A DNA stretch of 31,137 bases from assembly GCA_029939635.1 (NCBI GenBank), contig JAOZSN010000010.1, positions 1 to 31,137 on the forward strand, given 5' to 3'. Shown here piece after piece: positions 1 to 8,114 of this stretch. The first letter of the stretch is position 1; the number at the start of each line of letters is the position of its first letter. The notes beneath the pieces are model-generated. The model was not told the DNA's origin. It ran no database searches and saw only the letters and a list, made by a program, of their open reading frames with translations. The translations under genes and the position numbers were made by a program. The stretch comes from Deltaproteobacteria bacterium (GTDB lineage: Bacteria > Desulfobacterota > Desulfobulbia > Desulfobulbales > SURF-16).

Positions 1-535
1 AATTACGCCGTGCCAACTCTCGGGCCAGGGCCTTAGCTGCGCCGATGAGACCAGCCTTTGCTGCTGAATAATTGACCTGCCCGGCTTGACCCGTCTCGCC
101 AGAGGTGGAGGCAATAACAACAATGCGCCCCTGACGCTGGGAAATCATGACCTTACTCAACATACGGCCAAGAATAAAAAAACTATTGAGATGGACATCA
201 ATAACCGCATCCCATTCCTGACGCTGCATCATGGGCAACAAGGTATCCCTGGTAATGCCAGCATTGTGAATAAAGGCAAAGGGCGTGTCTTCCGCCAATA
301 ATGGTTCCAAGGCTATCGAGGCCTGTTCCTCATTGGCCACATCAAAGGGCAAGAGCCGACAGGTGCGGCCCAGGGCTTCGATAGCGGCCTGCACCTCGGC
401 GGCTGCTTCATGGGCAGAGTGATAGTTGAGCCAGATATCATAACCACTGGCCGCCAGGCGTTTAGCTATGGCTGCGCCAATGCCACGACTGGCACCGGTG
501 ATGAAGGCGATGGGGGATTTTTGCGTTGTATCCAT
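1..535 (-). CDS. fabG: 3-oxoacyl-ACP reductase (FabG-like SDR), C-terminus cut by window edge
   Basis: NADPH-dependent ketoreductase that would reduce the 3-keto group of an ACP-bound chain made by the adjacent ketosynthases. About 178 residues are visible from the ATG at 535. Seen directly: the Rossmann dinucleotide motif TGASRGIG near residues 13-20, the NAG motif (HNAGIT) near residue 90, and the catalytic Ser...Tyr-x-x-x-Lys set (STSGETG then YSAAK) near residues 142-162. The C-terminal substrate lid lies off the left edge. It is the last visible gene of the minus-strand cluster, separated from the upstream KS-like gene by a 156-bp gap that carries an inverted CAGTTAT-type repeat. A FabG role is well supported by family; use of this copy for the cluster product rather than housekeeping fatty acids is inferred from position. 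Confidence 0.9.
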   Translation of the reverse strand, partial: MDTTQKSPIAFITGASRGIGAAIAKRLAASGYDIWLNYHSAHEAAAEVQAAIEALGRTCRLLPFDVANEEQASIALEPLLAEDTPFAFIHNAGITRDTLLPMMQRQEWDAVIDVHLNSFFILGRMLSKVMISQRQGRIVVIASTSGETGQAGQVNYSAAKAGLIGAAKALARELARRN

Positions 536-580
536 GGTCTTAGTAGTGAGAGGTGTAGAGGTTCCAGGTAGTTGTATAAA

Positions 581-698
581 AAGTTATCAGTTGTCAGTTA
601 TTAGTTTTCAGTTGTTGGGTGTTATCTTTATTTTATAACTGCCATTTTTTTAGCTGTATACTGATAACTGGTAACTGATAACTGGCAACTGTCAACTT
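581..698. repeat. Inverted CAGTTAT/CAGTTGC-type tandem repeat (family A)
   Basis: Left arm 581-615 is a run of degenerate 7-8 base units (TTATCAG, TTGTCAG, TTATTAG, TTTTCAG). Right arm 661-698 is the same kind of run in reverse complement (ACTGATA, ACTGGTA, ACTGGCA). The arms could fold into one imperfect hairpin with a ~45-base AT-rich centre. The stop codon of the upstream KS-like gene (692-694) lies inside the right arm. A shorter copy is found at 8628-8657. Confidence 0.75.
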
Positions 699-1492
699 GC
701 TTTTCCAAACTCACAACGCGCCGAACCAAAGGGTGCCTTCACCTGCCAGTTGCCCTGGCCTATGCCGCTCTTTATCCTCTCCATAGCTGTGGTCAGGGAG
801 AGACAGGAGGCCAGTGATCCAGAGGAATAGCTGGGCAGCTCAACACTGGCAGAAAAGACCTCTCTATCACGACTTAATAAATAGACCTCGTCATTATACT
901 GTTCATCAATGGTAATTTCAGCCAAGGTCAGCCCTGGTTGCTCATTAGCACTCAATAACCAGGCCACTGCCCCCATCTGTGGCAAACGATCATTCTTACC
1001 AACCAAGCGTCCTGCCGCCTCATCAAGGACCGGGCATGACTCTTCAATACCCAGCACCAGACAATAAGGCAACATACCGCTGACCACTGACCAGCGGGCG
1101 TCACTCAAGGCCGCCAAAAAAGGCCAACCATTGGTGGTAACGGTCTGTGACATGCCCTGCAGATTAAGAAGCCGCGAGACATAGCCAGCTGCAGCATTAT
1201 GCACCGAGTGAGAAAAAAGGGTGGGAGAGGCCTGGCCCTCACCATCATCAAAGAGGGTATCTAGGAAATCAAAATTGGTTTTAAGGGGTCCGGTGGTGGA
1301 GCCCACACAGACCCCTACATCCTCGGGCTGACAGGAAGCCATAATGCCGGACTGTTGCAGGGCATGATGGCCAGCCAATACAGCCAGCTGAATAAAAGGG
1401 TCAGAACGGCGCAGACCGCGTAAGAGATGATCCAAGCCATCAAAATCAATGGTGGTAACCTGGCTGCTTGCCAATATGCGTACCTCAGTCAT
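692..1492 (-). CDS. Ketosynthase-like protein without the active-site Cys (chain-length-factor-like)
   Basis: 266 residues, shorter than a full KS (~410). It keeps recognisable N-terminal KS features (VGVCVGSTTG near 59-68, then the helix and core strands) but where KS enzymes have the catalytic Ala-Cys-Ala/Ser-Ser-Gly it reads TTNGWPF near 119-125, so the nucleophilic Cys is missing and the two catalytic His motifs are not seen. This is the pattern of KS-like partners (beta-ketoacyl synthase N-terminal family, chain length factors) found in type II polyketide and aryl-polyene clusters, which pair with a true KS. The chosen start has a strong GGAGGGAGG site just upstream and overlaps the stop of the true KS by 8 bases, arguing for coupled translation and a heterodimer. 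The stop codon lies in a repeat, so the natural C-terminus could have been altered. Confidence 0.75.
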   Translation of the reverse strand: MTEVRILASSQVTTIDFDGLDHLLRGLRRSDPFIQLAVLAGHHALQQSGIMASCQPEDVGVCVGSTTGPLKTNFDFLDTLFDDGEGQASPTLFSHSVHNAAAGYVSRLLNLQGMSQTVTTNGWPFLAALSDARWSVVSGMLPYCLVLGIEESCPVLDEAAGRLVGKNDRLPQMGAVAWLLSANEQPGLTLAEITIDEQYNDEVYLLSRDREVFSASVELPSYSSGSLASCLSLTTAMERIKSGIGQGNWQVKAPFGSARCEFGKAS

Positions 1493-2732
1493 GAATGCCT
1501 CCCTCCAGAACCAGACAGCCATTTCCACCGCCAAAGGCCAAGGATTGCGAAATGCCTATCTTGCCAGCCAAAGCAACCTCCTCGCCTGCAGGCAGGGGTT
1601 GATAGAGGAAAGCAGGATCAATATCCTGGCAGCGCACTGAGCCCTTGACCCTACCTTTATTAAGGGCTGACAGGGTAAAAATCGCCTCCAGACCACCAGC
1701 AGCACCTAAGGTATGACCAGTAAGAGGTTTAGTGGAGATGAGAGGCACCTGATAGGCACCAAAAACTGCAGCAATGGCCGTGGTCTCAGCGCCATCATTG
1801 GCTGAGGTCCCGGTACCATGACCATTTATGAAACTGATGTCGTGAATGGCTGTGTCGGCGGCTGAAAGGGCCTTACTAATGGCAGTAACCATACCCCGAC
1901 CCTTTGGGTGGGGAGCGGTAGGATGATAGGCATCAGAACCAGCACCATAGCCACGTACATAGCCCAAACAGCGACCTCCTCGGTTCACAACATCATCCGT
2001 CCCTTCCAAACAAACAATACCCGCCCCCTCCCCTAGATTCAGGCCCTTCCGGCTGACATCATAGGGGCGACATGGCTGGCTATCGGTGAGCATCAGGGAG
2101 GCAAAGCCATTTAAGGCAATACGTGACATACCATCAGCACCGCCAGCCAGGGCAATATTACAGCGCCCTGTCTCCAGCCAGCCCTTGGCCAGACCAATGG
2201 CATCGGTACCCGAAGCACAGGCATTAGTCACCACAGCTACAGGTCCGTGCAAGCCCAGCAAGGCCTGCACCGTGGAACTTATATTGGCATGAAAATAGCG
2301 CAACACGGGGTCAAGATCAGGTCGTTCATCCTGGCGCCAGGCCGCATAATAGGGTTCAGCATTAAAACCGCACCCCACCGTGGTACCAAGACAGATACCC
2401 ACCTTGCGCTGACGAAGATCAGCCAGATCAAGACCAGCATGCTCCAGGGCCTGCACTGCAGCCTCCAAGGCCAGCAGCACGGTACGATGAACATTGTCCT
2501 CGGTCAAGCCATAGGTATTGCTGGCCATGATCTGACGGGCCACTGGGCCCAATGGATCCTGACGGGCCATAAATACCGGGAAAGTTAGTTTAGTACCGAA
2601 TAACCACTCCGGCACCGACGCACAAGTAGAAGGCGTACCAGCCACGCAGAGTTCATGCTCAACCAGATCAGCACCAGCACCAGAGATACAGCCCATACCG
2701 CTGACAGCTATGCCAGATAAAACTCCACTCAT
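1485..2732 (-). CDS. Beta-ketoacyl-ACP synthase (KAS II-type), catalytic partner of the KS-like protein
   Basis: 415-residue condensing enzyme that joins malonyl-ACP to a growing acyl chain. The full triad is visible: Cys172 in NACASG, His305 in NGHGTGTS and His340 in LTGHTLGAAGG. Length is normal for FabF-like enzymes. The ATG at 2732 was chosen because an AAGGAA site lies upstream in the end of the ACP gene and the protein then begins as typical KS enzymes do (GIAVSGMGCISG); a longer open frame upstream has no family character. It follows the ACP stop with one base between (TAA-T-ATG) and overlaps the KS-like gene, so ACP, KS and KS-like partner form a minimal type II module. Whether it is FabF-like or polyene-KS-like by phylogeny cannot be told here. 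Confidence 0.92.
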   Translation of the reverse strand: MSGVLSGIAVSGMGCISGAGADLVEHELCVAGTPSTCASVPEWLFGTKLTFPVFMARQDPLGPVARQIMASNTYGLTEDNVHRTVLLALEAAVQALEHAGLDLADLRQRKVGICLGTTVGCGFNAEPYYAAWRQDERPDLDPVLRYFHANISSTVQALLGLHGPVAVVTNACASGTDAIGLAKGWLETGRCNIALAGGADGMSRIALNGFASLMLTDSQPCRPYDVSRKGLNLGEGAGIVCLEGTDDVVNRGGRCLGYVRGYGAGSDAYHPTAPHPKGRGMVTAISKALSAADTAIHDISFINGHGTGTSANDGAETTAIAAVFGAYQVPLISTKPLTGHTLGAAGGLEAIFTLSALNKGRVKGSVRCQDIDPAFLYQPLPAGEEVALAGKIGISQSLAFGGGNGCLVLEGGIHD

Positions 2733-2733
2733 A

Positions 2734-2985
2734 TTACTGACGTTCCTTAATATATTTGGCCAGGGTATTAATATCGACAAAGGCCTCTTTGCCCTCGTCC
2801 ATGTTGGCAATCTCCACACCAAAATGTTTCTGGATCAACACCACCAATTCCACTGCATCCAGGGAATCAAGGCCAAGGCCATCGCCAAAGAGCTGGGTAT
2901 CGTCAGCAATATCCTCGGGCTTGACACCCTGGATCTTCAGATCATTAACAAAAATCTCTTTTATCTTCTGTTTTAGTTCATCCAT
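2734..2985 (-). CDS. Acyl carrier protein
   Basis: 83-residue acidic protein carrying the intermediate on a phosphopantetheine arm. The attachment Ser41 is in the diagnostic GLGLDSLDAVEL context. The start at 2985 has an AGGA site about 7 bases upstream; the longer frame would read through a palindromic repeat and was not used. The insert EIANMDEGKEAF before the last helix is longer than in housekeeping AcpP, as is common in ACPs of secondary fatty-acid clusters. It leads directly into the KS gene. It is preceded by a hairpin repeat at 3000-3104, which may set the 5' end of its transcript. Confidence 0.92.
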   Translation of the reverse strand: MDELKQKIKEIFVNDLKIQGVKPEDIADDTQLFGDGLGLDSLDAVELVVLIQKHFGVEIANMDEGKEAFVDINTLAKYIKERQ

Positions 2986-2999
2986 CACAATTCCTATTG

Positions 3000-3104
3000 T
3001 AACTGTCCTGTAGCACTTCATCTTTGCCCATTTCGGCCTTCTCGAATACACTAGTATGCTTCGAAGTCCCAAATGAACAAATCTAAAGCACTACAGGACA
3101 GTTA
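3000..3104. repeat. ~105-bp imperfect palindrome (family C, copy 1)
   Basis: The outer 14 bases TAACTGTCCTGTAG (3000-3013) are exactly complementary to the right end (3091-3104), and pairing continues with scattered mismatches almost to the centre (…CATTT…CTTC with GAAG…AAATG). A homologous element lies at 7975-8082 with the same overall plan but different outer bases. It sits between the LpxL-like acyltransferase and the ACP gene and would form a long hairpin in the mRNA. No open reading frame or transposase is inside. Confidence 0.8.
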
Positions 3105-3172
3105 CGGTTCAGAGTTTGGGGTATTTTTTTTACCCGCGCTGAATAATTATATTCCTAGGCAAAATTCCTAAA

Positions 3173-4063
3173 TCACTGTTTCCAAAAATTGAAAAAATTA
3201 TACCATTGATAGGGGTATATTCTGAGATATTTCTCCAGGGTGTGGGCAAAACGTTGGGCACAGCCCTTAATCATGGCGGCTCGTTCATCACGGGACTGGT
3301 ACTCAGGGTAGAGAACATCCCATATTTTCAACTCATAACTGCGCCTACCAGTCTTAGCACTGAGCATGATCACCACCGGCGCTTGGGAGCAGGAGGCCAG
3401 CACATAGGCAGAATCGGGCAAACGTACCGCATCACCAAAAAAATCCACCGTGGAAAAAGAACCCTTAATATAGCGATCCCCCATGATGGTCACCACCTCA
3501 CCCCGTGCCAGGGCGGCAGCAGCATCCACCATACCACCAAAGGCTCCCTCAGCATCAATGATGGCAAAGGGGCGTTTCTTCTCTCCCACATCAAAATAAT
3601 GCTTGGCTGCCGCATCCTGATCATATCGCATCAGGGCATGCACCGGCTTTGATAACTTACCAAGATGGGCCAGGGCTGTCTGCCAATTCCCAACATGGGC
3701 GGTGATAAGTACCACCCCCTTGCCCTTGGCCAGCAACTCCTCAAGCTTTTCGTAGCCAATGGTCGTGCCATTCATGCTGGCCTTGGGTTTTACCCCCAGC
3801 CAACCGCGATCCACGAGAATCTGACCAAAGGCCAGTAAATTATAATAGCCTGCCACAGAGCGCTGCCAGCGGCCCTGCTCGGGAAAACGGCGGTGCAGAT
3901 AGGGAGCCATGCGAGCTTGAATAGAACGACTACAAAGCACATAGACAAACATCACCGGCACCAGCAGGATATACCCCCCCAGCTGGCCAGCCAGGAACAG
4001 AGCCAGGTAAAAAAAACCATGGCCCAGAGCCTCCAAACGTTGTGCAAGAGTACGCCCCGTCAT
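3173..4063 (-). CDS. LpxL/HtrB-like lysophospholipid or lipid A acyltransferase
   Basis: 296-residue membrane-associated acyltransferase of the bacterial lipid A biosynthesis acyltransferase family. Seen: an N-terminal hydrophobic segment near residues 16-44, the catalytic-His motif ITAHVGNW with His123, then a GDR motif (IMGDRYIKGS) and a YQWYNFFNFW end typical of this family. It would move an acyl chain from ACP to a lipid or sugar hydroxyl at the inner face of the cytoplasmic membrane. Its ATG overlaps the stop of the glycosyltransferase gene by 4 bases (ATGA), so the two are translationally coupled. A closely similar pair (GT2 plus acyltransferase) occurs in aryl-polyene clusters. The exact acceptor is unknown. 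Confidence 0.85.
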   Translation of the reverse strand: MTGRTLAQRLEALGHGFFYLALFLAGQLGGYILLVPVMFVYVLCSRSIQARMAPYLHRRFPEQGRWQRSVAGYYNLLAFGQILVDRGWLGVKPKASMNGTTIGYEKLEELLAKGKGVVLITAHVGNWQTALAHLGKLSKPVHALMRYDQDAAAKHYFDVGEKKRPFAIIDAEGAFGGMVDAAAALARGEVVTIMGDRYIKGSFSTVDFFGDAVRLPDSAYVLASCSQAPVVIMLSAKTGRRSYELKIWDVLYPEYQSRDERAAMIKGCAQRFAHTLEKYLRIYPYQWYNFFNFWKQ

Positions 4064-5235
4064 ACCTTAGCCTGAACCATTCCTTTAAAATGGAGAGCTG
4101 CAGCATACATAATAGCCCCCCCAACAAGCCCCAACAACGGCCCCAGCACCAAGGAACCAAGGAGCCAATCAAGCAGGCGATAATGGCCCTCCAACAACCA
4201 TTTCTCCCAGCTAAAATCAAGGAGTAACTGACCATGCTGCAAAAAATAACCGGTCTGGACACAGAGCACCGGCACCACAGGTGGCATACAAAAATTACTA
4301 GCCGCCACTGCCGCCACCATATTGATATGGAGACGATGAGCCACATACATAATTGCCACGGTGTGCCCTGCTAAAATGGGTAAAGCTCCCATGAAGATAC
4401 CCAACCATACTGCCAGGGCCAACCAAAATGGCGAGCTATGCTGCTGACAAAGTTGTTTTAAGGCCGTCCAGGGGTTACCAATGGCCAACTTCTGCCGCAC
4501 CTTTTTTTCCTGGGGCAGCATCTTCCGACTGGGCAAGGGCAACAGACGCCGACAGACCAGACGGGTATGGAGCAGACTGAGACGCACATTATCCAAACCC
4601 AGATGAAAATGGCTGATCCGTTCATCTGCCGGCGGGTAATGAACCGAAACATCCACCGAGGTCAGCTTAATCCCAGCCCAACTGGAACGCACCAGCACTT
4701 CAATCTCAAAATCATAGCGCCTACGTGACCAACGATGAAATTGCAGCACCGCCAGAGGGTACAAACGCAGGCCGCTCTGGGTATCGGGAAGATCCGCACC
4801 ACACTCCAGGCGTACCCAAAAATTGGAAAAACTGCGGCCAAAATGACTGGCACCAGGCACCGTATTCTGTACCATCTGCCGGGCACCAATAACAATGGCG
4901 GGCCACTCCTCTTCGCTCTTGGCCAGCAACAACAGGGCATCGGCCGGATCATGCTGGCCATCGGCATCAATGGTGATGATGGCCTCAAAATCATGCTCAG
5001 CGGCAAAGTCAGCACCGGCCAGGATGGCCGCCCCCTTGCCCTGATTCTCTGCTAATTGCAGGGTATAACATTGCAGATGTTCTACGGCCTGCAAACCTTC
5101 ATCCGTGGAGCCATCATCAACCACCAATAGTGGCAGGCCGGTGGCCAAGGCCTGTGCTGCTACCTGGGCCACAGTAGCAGCGTGGTTATAGAGAGGGATG
5201 ACAAGGAGGGTTTTCTTCAAATCAACAAATCCCAC
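4060..5235 (-). CDS. Family 2 glycosyltransferase fused to a DUF2062 membrane domain
   Basis: 391 residues. The N-terminal half is a GT2 catalytic domain: VIPLYNH near 12-18, VVDDGSTDEG near 37-46 and the DADGQHDP metal-binding region near 90-97, followed by DTQSGLRLYP typical of dolichol-phosphate-mannose-type GT2 enzymes. From about residue 270 a DUF2062-like part follows with several hydrophobic segments (FMGALPILAGHTVAIMYVAH and later GPLLGLVGG). The fusion suggests sugar transfer to a membrane lipid. The start is GTG at 5235, inside the end of the upstream radical SAM gene (19-base overlap); no better ATG is near. Substrate unknown; a role in adding a head group to the cluster lipid is inferred from position next to the acyltransferase. 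Confidence 0.85.
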   Translation of the reverse strand: MGFVDLKKTLLVIPLYNHAATVAQVAAQALATGLPLLVVDDGSTDEGLQAVEHLQCYTLQLAENQGKGAAILAGADFAAEHDFEAIITIDADGQHDPADALLLLAKSEEEWPAIVIGARQMVQNTVPGASHFGRSFSNFWVRLECGADLPDTQSGLRLYPLAVLQFHRWSRRRYDFEIEVLVRSSWAGIKLTSVDVSVHYPPADERISHFHLGLDNVRLSLLHTRLVCRRLLPLPSRKMLPQEKKVRQKLAIGNPWTALKQLCQQHSSPFWLALAVWLGIFMGALPILAGHTVAIMYVAHRLHINMVAAVAASNFCMPPVVPVLCVQTGYFLQHGQLLLDFSWEKWLLEGHYRLLDWLLGSLVLGPLLGLVGGAIMYAAALHFKGMVQAKV

Positions 5236-6539
5236 AACGGCCCCACATGGCCCATACTGTGCAACATCCGCACCCGCCCCTCTGTCTCACTGCAGGGATA
5301 GACCCATTCCATACGCTCAGCAAAGGCCGTACGTAGAGAATGATCAATCTCCTGGCGACTTACCAGGGGTGAATAGTAAAAAGTCGGTTCCACCAAGGGA
5401 TCATCGGCAGTGATCAGACCATCGACAATAGCGCGCTCATAGAGAGTTGTGCCGGGCAGGATGCGAATACCGGTAAAGGCAAAAACCACCGAGTTAGGCA
5501 GTTTTTTTATATTTTCAATACCCTCAGCCAGGGTGGCCGAGGTTTCATCCGGGCCACCAAACATGAGAAAATGGGCACAGGGCAGGCCTGCCTCCACCAC
5601 CAGACGATTGGCCTCTACCGCCTCAGCAAAGGTAAAGCCCTTATTAATCCCAGCCAGGGTGGTATCTGTCGCCGCGTCGGTGCCAAGTTCCAGGGTGGCC
5701 AGTCCAGCCCGTTTTAACAGGCGCAAATCATCTGCCACGATATGCTGTGGCCTAAAATAGGCACACCAGGGGGTTGTATTGCCCTTTTTTATCAGGGCCT
5801 CGGCCACCAGACGAAAATGACCGCTCTGATCATTAAAGACTCCATCGGTAAAAAAGATATAGCGCACGCCATGCTCCCTGCTGAGGCGATCCACATCCTC
5901 CGCCACCTCATCAGGGTCACGGTAGCGCATGCGCTTACCCTCAATGGTAGGGTAGGAGCAATAGGCACAGTTGCGGGGACAGCCACGTTTGGTCTGCACC
6001 CCCACCATCCCACCATGCTTGGTGTAATAGTCACAGGCCTGCTGATCGTAGTATGGTTTGGGCCATTTTTCCTCGTTACGATCGGCATAAAAGAGGCGTT
6101 CAACCGGTGGTCGGCCAGCGCTAAGTTCGGTGATGAGCCAACTGAGAAGTTTTTCACCTTCGCCCACCACACCATAATCAGCCGCAAAGATATCAAGCAA
6201 GGTCTCGGGCATGATGGAAAAGCCAGCACCACCTAAGACCAGAGGGGCAGAACTCAACTCCTTAATTGAGGCAATACAAGGTCCGATATCTACCAACAGA
6301 CCCTGGGGATCATTGCTGTCCACCGTATCAAGATTACGGATGGAGACCCCTACCAGGTCAAAGCTTTTTTCCTTAAGCAACGAAACTAAGGAATCCTGGC
6401 CACCATGGGAAAGGAGATCAAAATGATGCACCTCATGCCCCGCATCTCGCAAGGCACCGACAAGATGGGCCACCCCCAGGGGATAGACTGGATAGGGGAT
6501 GGTTACTTGGTTTGAGGAGATGAGGAGGATTTGGGACAT
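5217..6539 (-). CDS. B12-binding-type radical SAM protein (lipid-cluster type)
   Basis: 440 residues. An N-terminal cobalamin-binding-like Rossmann domain (about 1-140, with LGVAHLVGALRDAGHEV and VVGEGE) is followed by a radical SAM core with the 4Fe-4S motif Cys187-x3-Cys191-x2-Cys194 (GCPRNCAYC). The DxHxxG cobalamin-ligand motif is not evident, as in most of this class. Such enzymes methylate, cyclise or otherwise rework unactivated carbons; HpnP, HpnJ and BchE are known relatives. Here the substrate is probably an ACP-bound or free acyl chain, inferred from the flanking KS, ACP and acyltransferase genes. The gene overlaps the following glycosyltransferase by 19 bases. No clear ribosome site precedes the ATG; a repeat-filled 168-bp gap separates it from the next radical SAM gene. 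Confidence 0.87.
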   Translation of the reverse strand: MSQILLISSNQVTIPYPVYPLGVAHLVGALRDAGHEVHHFDLLSHGGQDSLVSLLKEKSFDLVGVSIRNLDTVDSNDPQGLLVDIGPCIASIKELSSAPLVLGGAGFSIMPETLLDIFAADYGVVGEGEKLLSWLITELSAGRPPVERLFYADRNEEKWPKPYYDQQACDYYTKHGGMVGVQTKRGCPRNCAYCSYPTIEGKRMRYRDPDEVAEDVDRLSREHGVRYIFFTDGVFNDQSGHFRLVAEALIKKGNTTPWCAYFRPQHIVADDLRLLKRAGLATLELGTDAATDTTLAGINKGFTFAEAVEANRLVVEAGLPCAHFLMFGGPDETSATLAEGIENIKKLPNSVVFAFTGIRILPGTTLYERAIVDGLITADDPLVEPTFYYSPLVSRQEIDHSLRTAFAERMEWVYPCSETEGRVRMLHSMGHVGPLWDLLI

Positions 6540-6565
6540 TATAATAGATTATAGTAACTTGAAAG

Positions 6566-6690
6566 GATGAACATCGAACGCTTAACATCGAATGTTCAAC
6601 ATGGAATTAAATTTTATTTAGATGAAGCGAAGCGATTTCCTCATTCGATGTTCGATGATAAACGTTCAATGTTCGACGTTCATGTCTGTT
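6566..6690. repeat. Inverted AACATCGAA-type repeat (family B, copy 1)
   Basis: The left arm starts at 6566 (GAACATCGAACGCTTAACAT) and the right arm ends near 6690 with TTCGATGTTCGA and TTCAATGTTCGACGTTCAT. The arms are tandem runs of near-identical 7-8 base units in opposite orientation around a centre that reads GCGAAGCGATTTCC. The same centre and arms recur at 9211-9388 and, split, at 24380-24765. Open frames across it translate the repeat and are not genes. Confidence 0.75.
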
Positions 6691-6707
6691 CATGCGATAT
6701 TCCAGCC

Positions 6708-7958
6708 CTACCAGCTGCGATTCGCACTAAGATGCCGTGGCACATAGGAGCCATCATCCATCTCTTTTCTAACCACATCGGCAAAGAGACGAGCCATGCG
6801 CAGGGACTGGGGCATTTCTTTGTAGAAATTATCCCAGGCATAATGGTACATCTCCTGCAGCACCTCAGGTGTCATCAGCTTAGGATGATACACCACCTCA
6901 GCCGTGGTATAACGATTCCAGTCAGTATGGAGGATACGACCCTCCTTGGCATATTTCTCGGTAACCGGCGCATGGGGAAAGGGGGTGAGGATGGAGAACT
7001 CAGCCATATCAATATCAATCTCCAGCAGAAAATCCACCAGCCGTTTGATGTAATCGGCATCCTGGTTATCGGTGCCCAACAGTACAGCTGCCTCCACACC
7101 AATACCATGGTCTTTGAGGCGTTTAACCCGATCACGAATAACGTCTGAGGTATCAAATACAGCCTGATAGACATACCAGCAACCGGCCTCAGCGGCCTTC
7201 TTCACCACCGCCTCCTCATCAAGGATGGGATGGGAGATCCACTTCTTCTTCAGGGGTTTAATACCCTCAAAGAGATCCATGACCCATTGGCGATCCTGGG
7301 CCAGGGAATTATCAACCAGAAAGATGCGGTTATTATCAATGGCAGCCAGCTCCTTCACCACCGTATCAACAGGGCGTGGCCGAAACTGCCGACCACCCAA
7401 AAAGGCAGTGGCACAGGGAAAACAGTTGAAGCGGCAGCCCCTGGAGGCATGGACAAGATCCACCATCTTGACACCACGATAGACATAACGCTCAGCATGG
7501 AGGATTGAGCGCCGGGCTGGCCCTACGGAATCAATGGGGGGAAAGTCATGAAAATAATCATACTTATCCTTGAGCTGACCATTCTCCACATCATTGAGCA
7601 CCCCGGCCAGACGGCCATCCTCTGTTTCGCCCAGAAAGATGGAATCAGCCACACCATAAAGTTCCTCGGAATGAAGCATGGCAGCAATGCCACCAATGAT
7701 CACCGGCTTGCCAAGCTCACGAAATTTAGCAATGATCTCCTTACCACGGGGCAGCTGGCAGGTGAGCATCATGGAGACCAGTACCACGTCTACATCTGCG
7801 CCAAAATCGATATCATCGACATTCTCATCAATAAAGGTCAGCTCATACTCTTCCGGTACACAGGCAGCCACACAGACAGGGCCATGGGGCGGCAGGTGAA
7901 ATTCAGTTTGTTCCGGTATCTTATTCCATTTCGGATATATAAGGCTTACAGCGGTCAT
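6708..7958 (-). CDS. Second B12-binding-type radical SAM protein
   Basis: 416 residues. N-terminal cobalamin-binding-like domain (about 1-130, with VVLVSMMLTCQ, PVIIGGIAAML and FLGETEDG), then the radical SAM motif Cys175-x3-Cys179-x2-Cys182 (GCRFNCFPC). The overall plan resembles hopanoid HpnJ/HpnH-neighbour and BchE-like enzymes, with SILTPFPHAPVTEKYAKEGRI near the end being a common signature of the class. It is clearly not a recent duplicate of the neighbouring radical SAM protein: the Cys motif surroundings and C-terminal domain differ. Substrate unknown; acyl-chain modification is inferred from context. The upstream gap holds a palindrome (7975-8082). Confidence 0.86.
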   Translation of the reverse strand: MTAVSLIYPKWNKIPEQTEFHLPPHGPVCVAACVPEEYELTFIDENVDDIDFGADVDVVLVSMMLTCQLPRGKEIIAKFRELGKPVIIGGIAAMLHSEELYGVADSIFLGETEDGRLAGVLNDVENGQLKDKYDYFHDFPPIDSVGPARRSILHAERYVYRGVKMVDLVHASRGCRFNCFPCATAFLGGRQFRPRPVDTVVKELAAIDNNRIFLVDNSLAQDRQWVMDLFEGIKPLKKKWISHPILDEEAVVKKAAEAGCWYVYQAVFDTSDVIRDRVKRLKDHGIGVEAAVLLGTDNQDADYIKRLVDFLLEIDIDMAEFSILTPFPHAPVTEKYAKEGRILHTDWNRYTTAEVVYHPKLMTPEVLQEMYHYAWDNFYKEMPQSLRMARLFADVVRKEMDDGSYVPRHLSANRSW

Positions 7959-7974
7959 AATGTATTCACTATTA

Positions 7975-8082
7975 GTAACTGTTCAGCTGCACCCCATATT
8001 CGCCCATTTAAAGATTCTAGAATAACACAAGTACGCTTTGAATCTCTAAATGAACGAATATGGAGCATATCTGAACAGTTAC
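7975..8082. repeat. ~108-bp imperfect palindrome (family C, copy 2)
   Basis: Left end GTAACTGTTCAG (7975-7986) pairs with CTGAACAGTTAC (8071-8082); CCATATTCG and CATTT also pair with CGAATATGG and AAATG on the right. Compared with the copy at 3000-3104 the outer arm bases differ, yet both arms changed together so pairing is kept, while the central part (…GAATA.CAC.AGTA.GCTT.GAA…) is shared. Confidence 0.8.
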
Positions 8083-8114
8083 AGTCTTGAGGTTATATTA
8101 GTTCCATACCCTTG

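Noticed and set aside
6567..7148. 193-residue plus-strand open frame beginning MNIERLTSNVQH
   Set aside because: Its start translates the family B repeat and the rest runs antisense to the second B12-type radical SAM gene; no domain character.
7548..8090. 180-residue plus-strand open frame
   Set aside because: Antisense to the radical SAM gene and runs into the family C palindrome.
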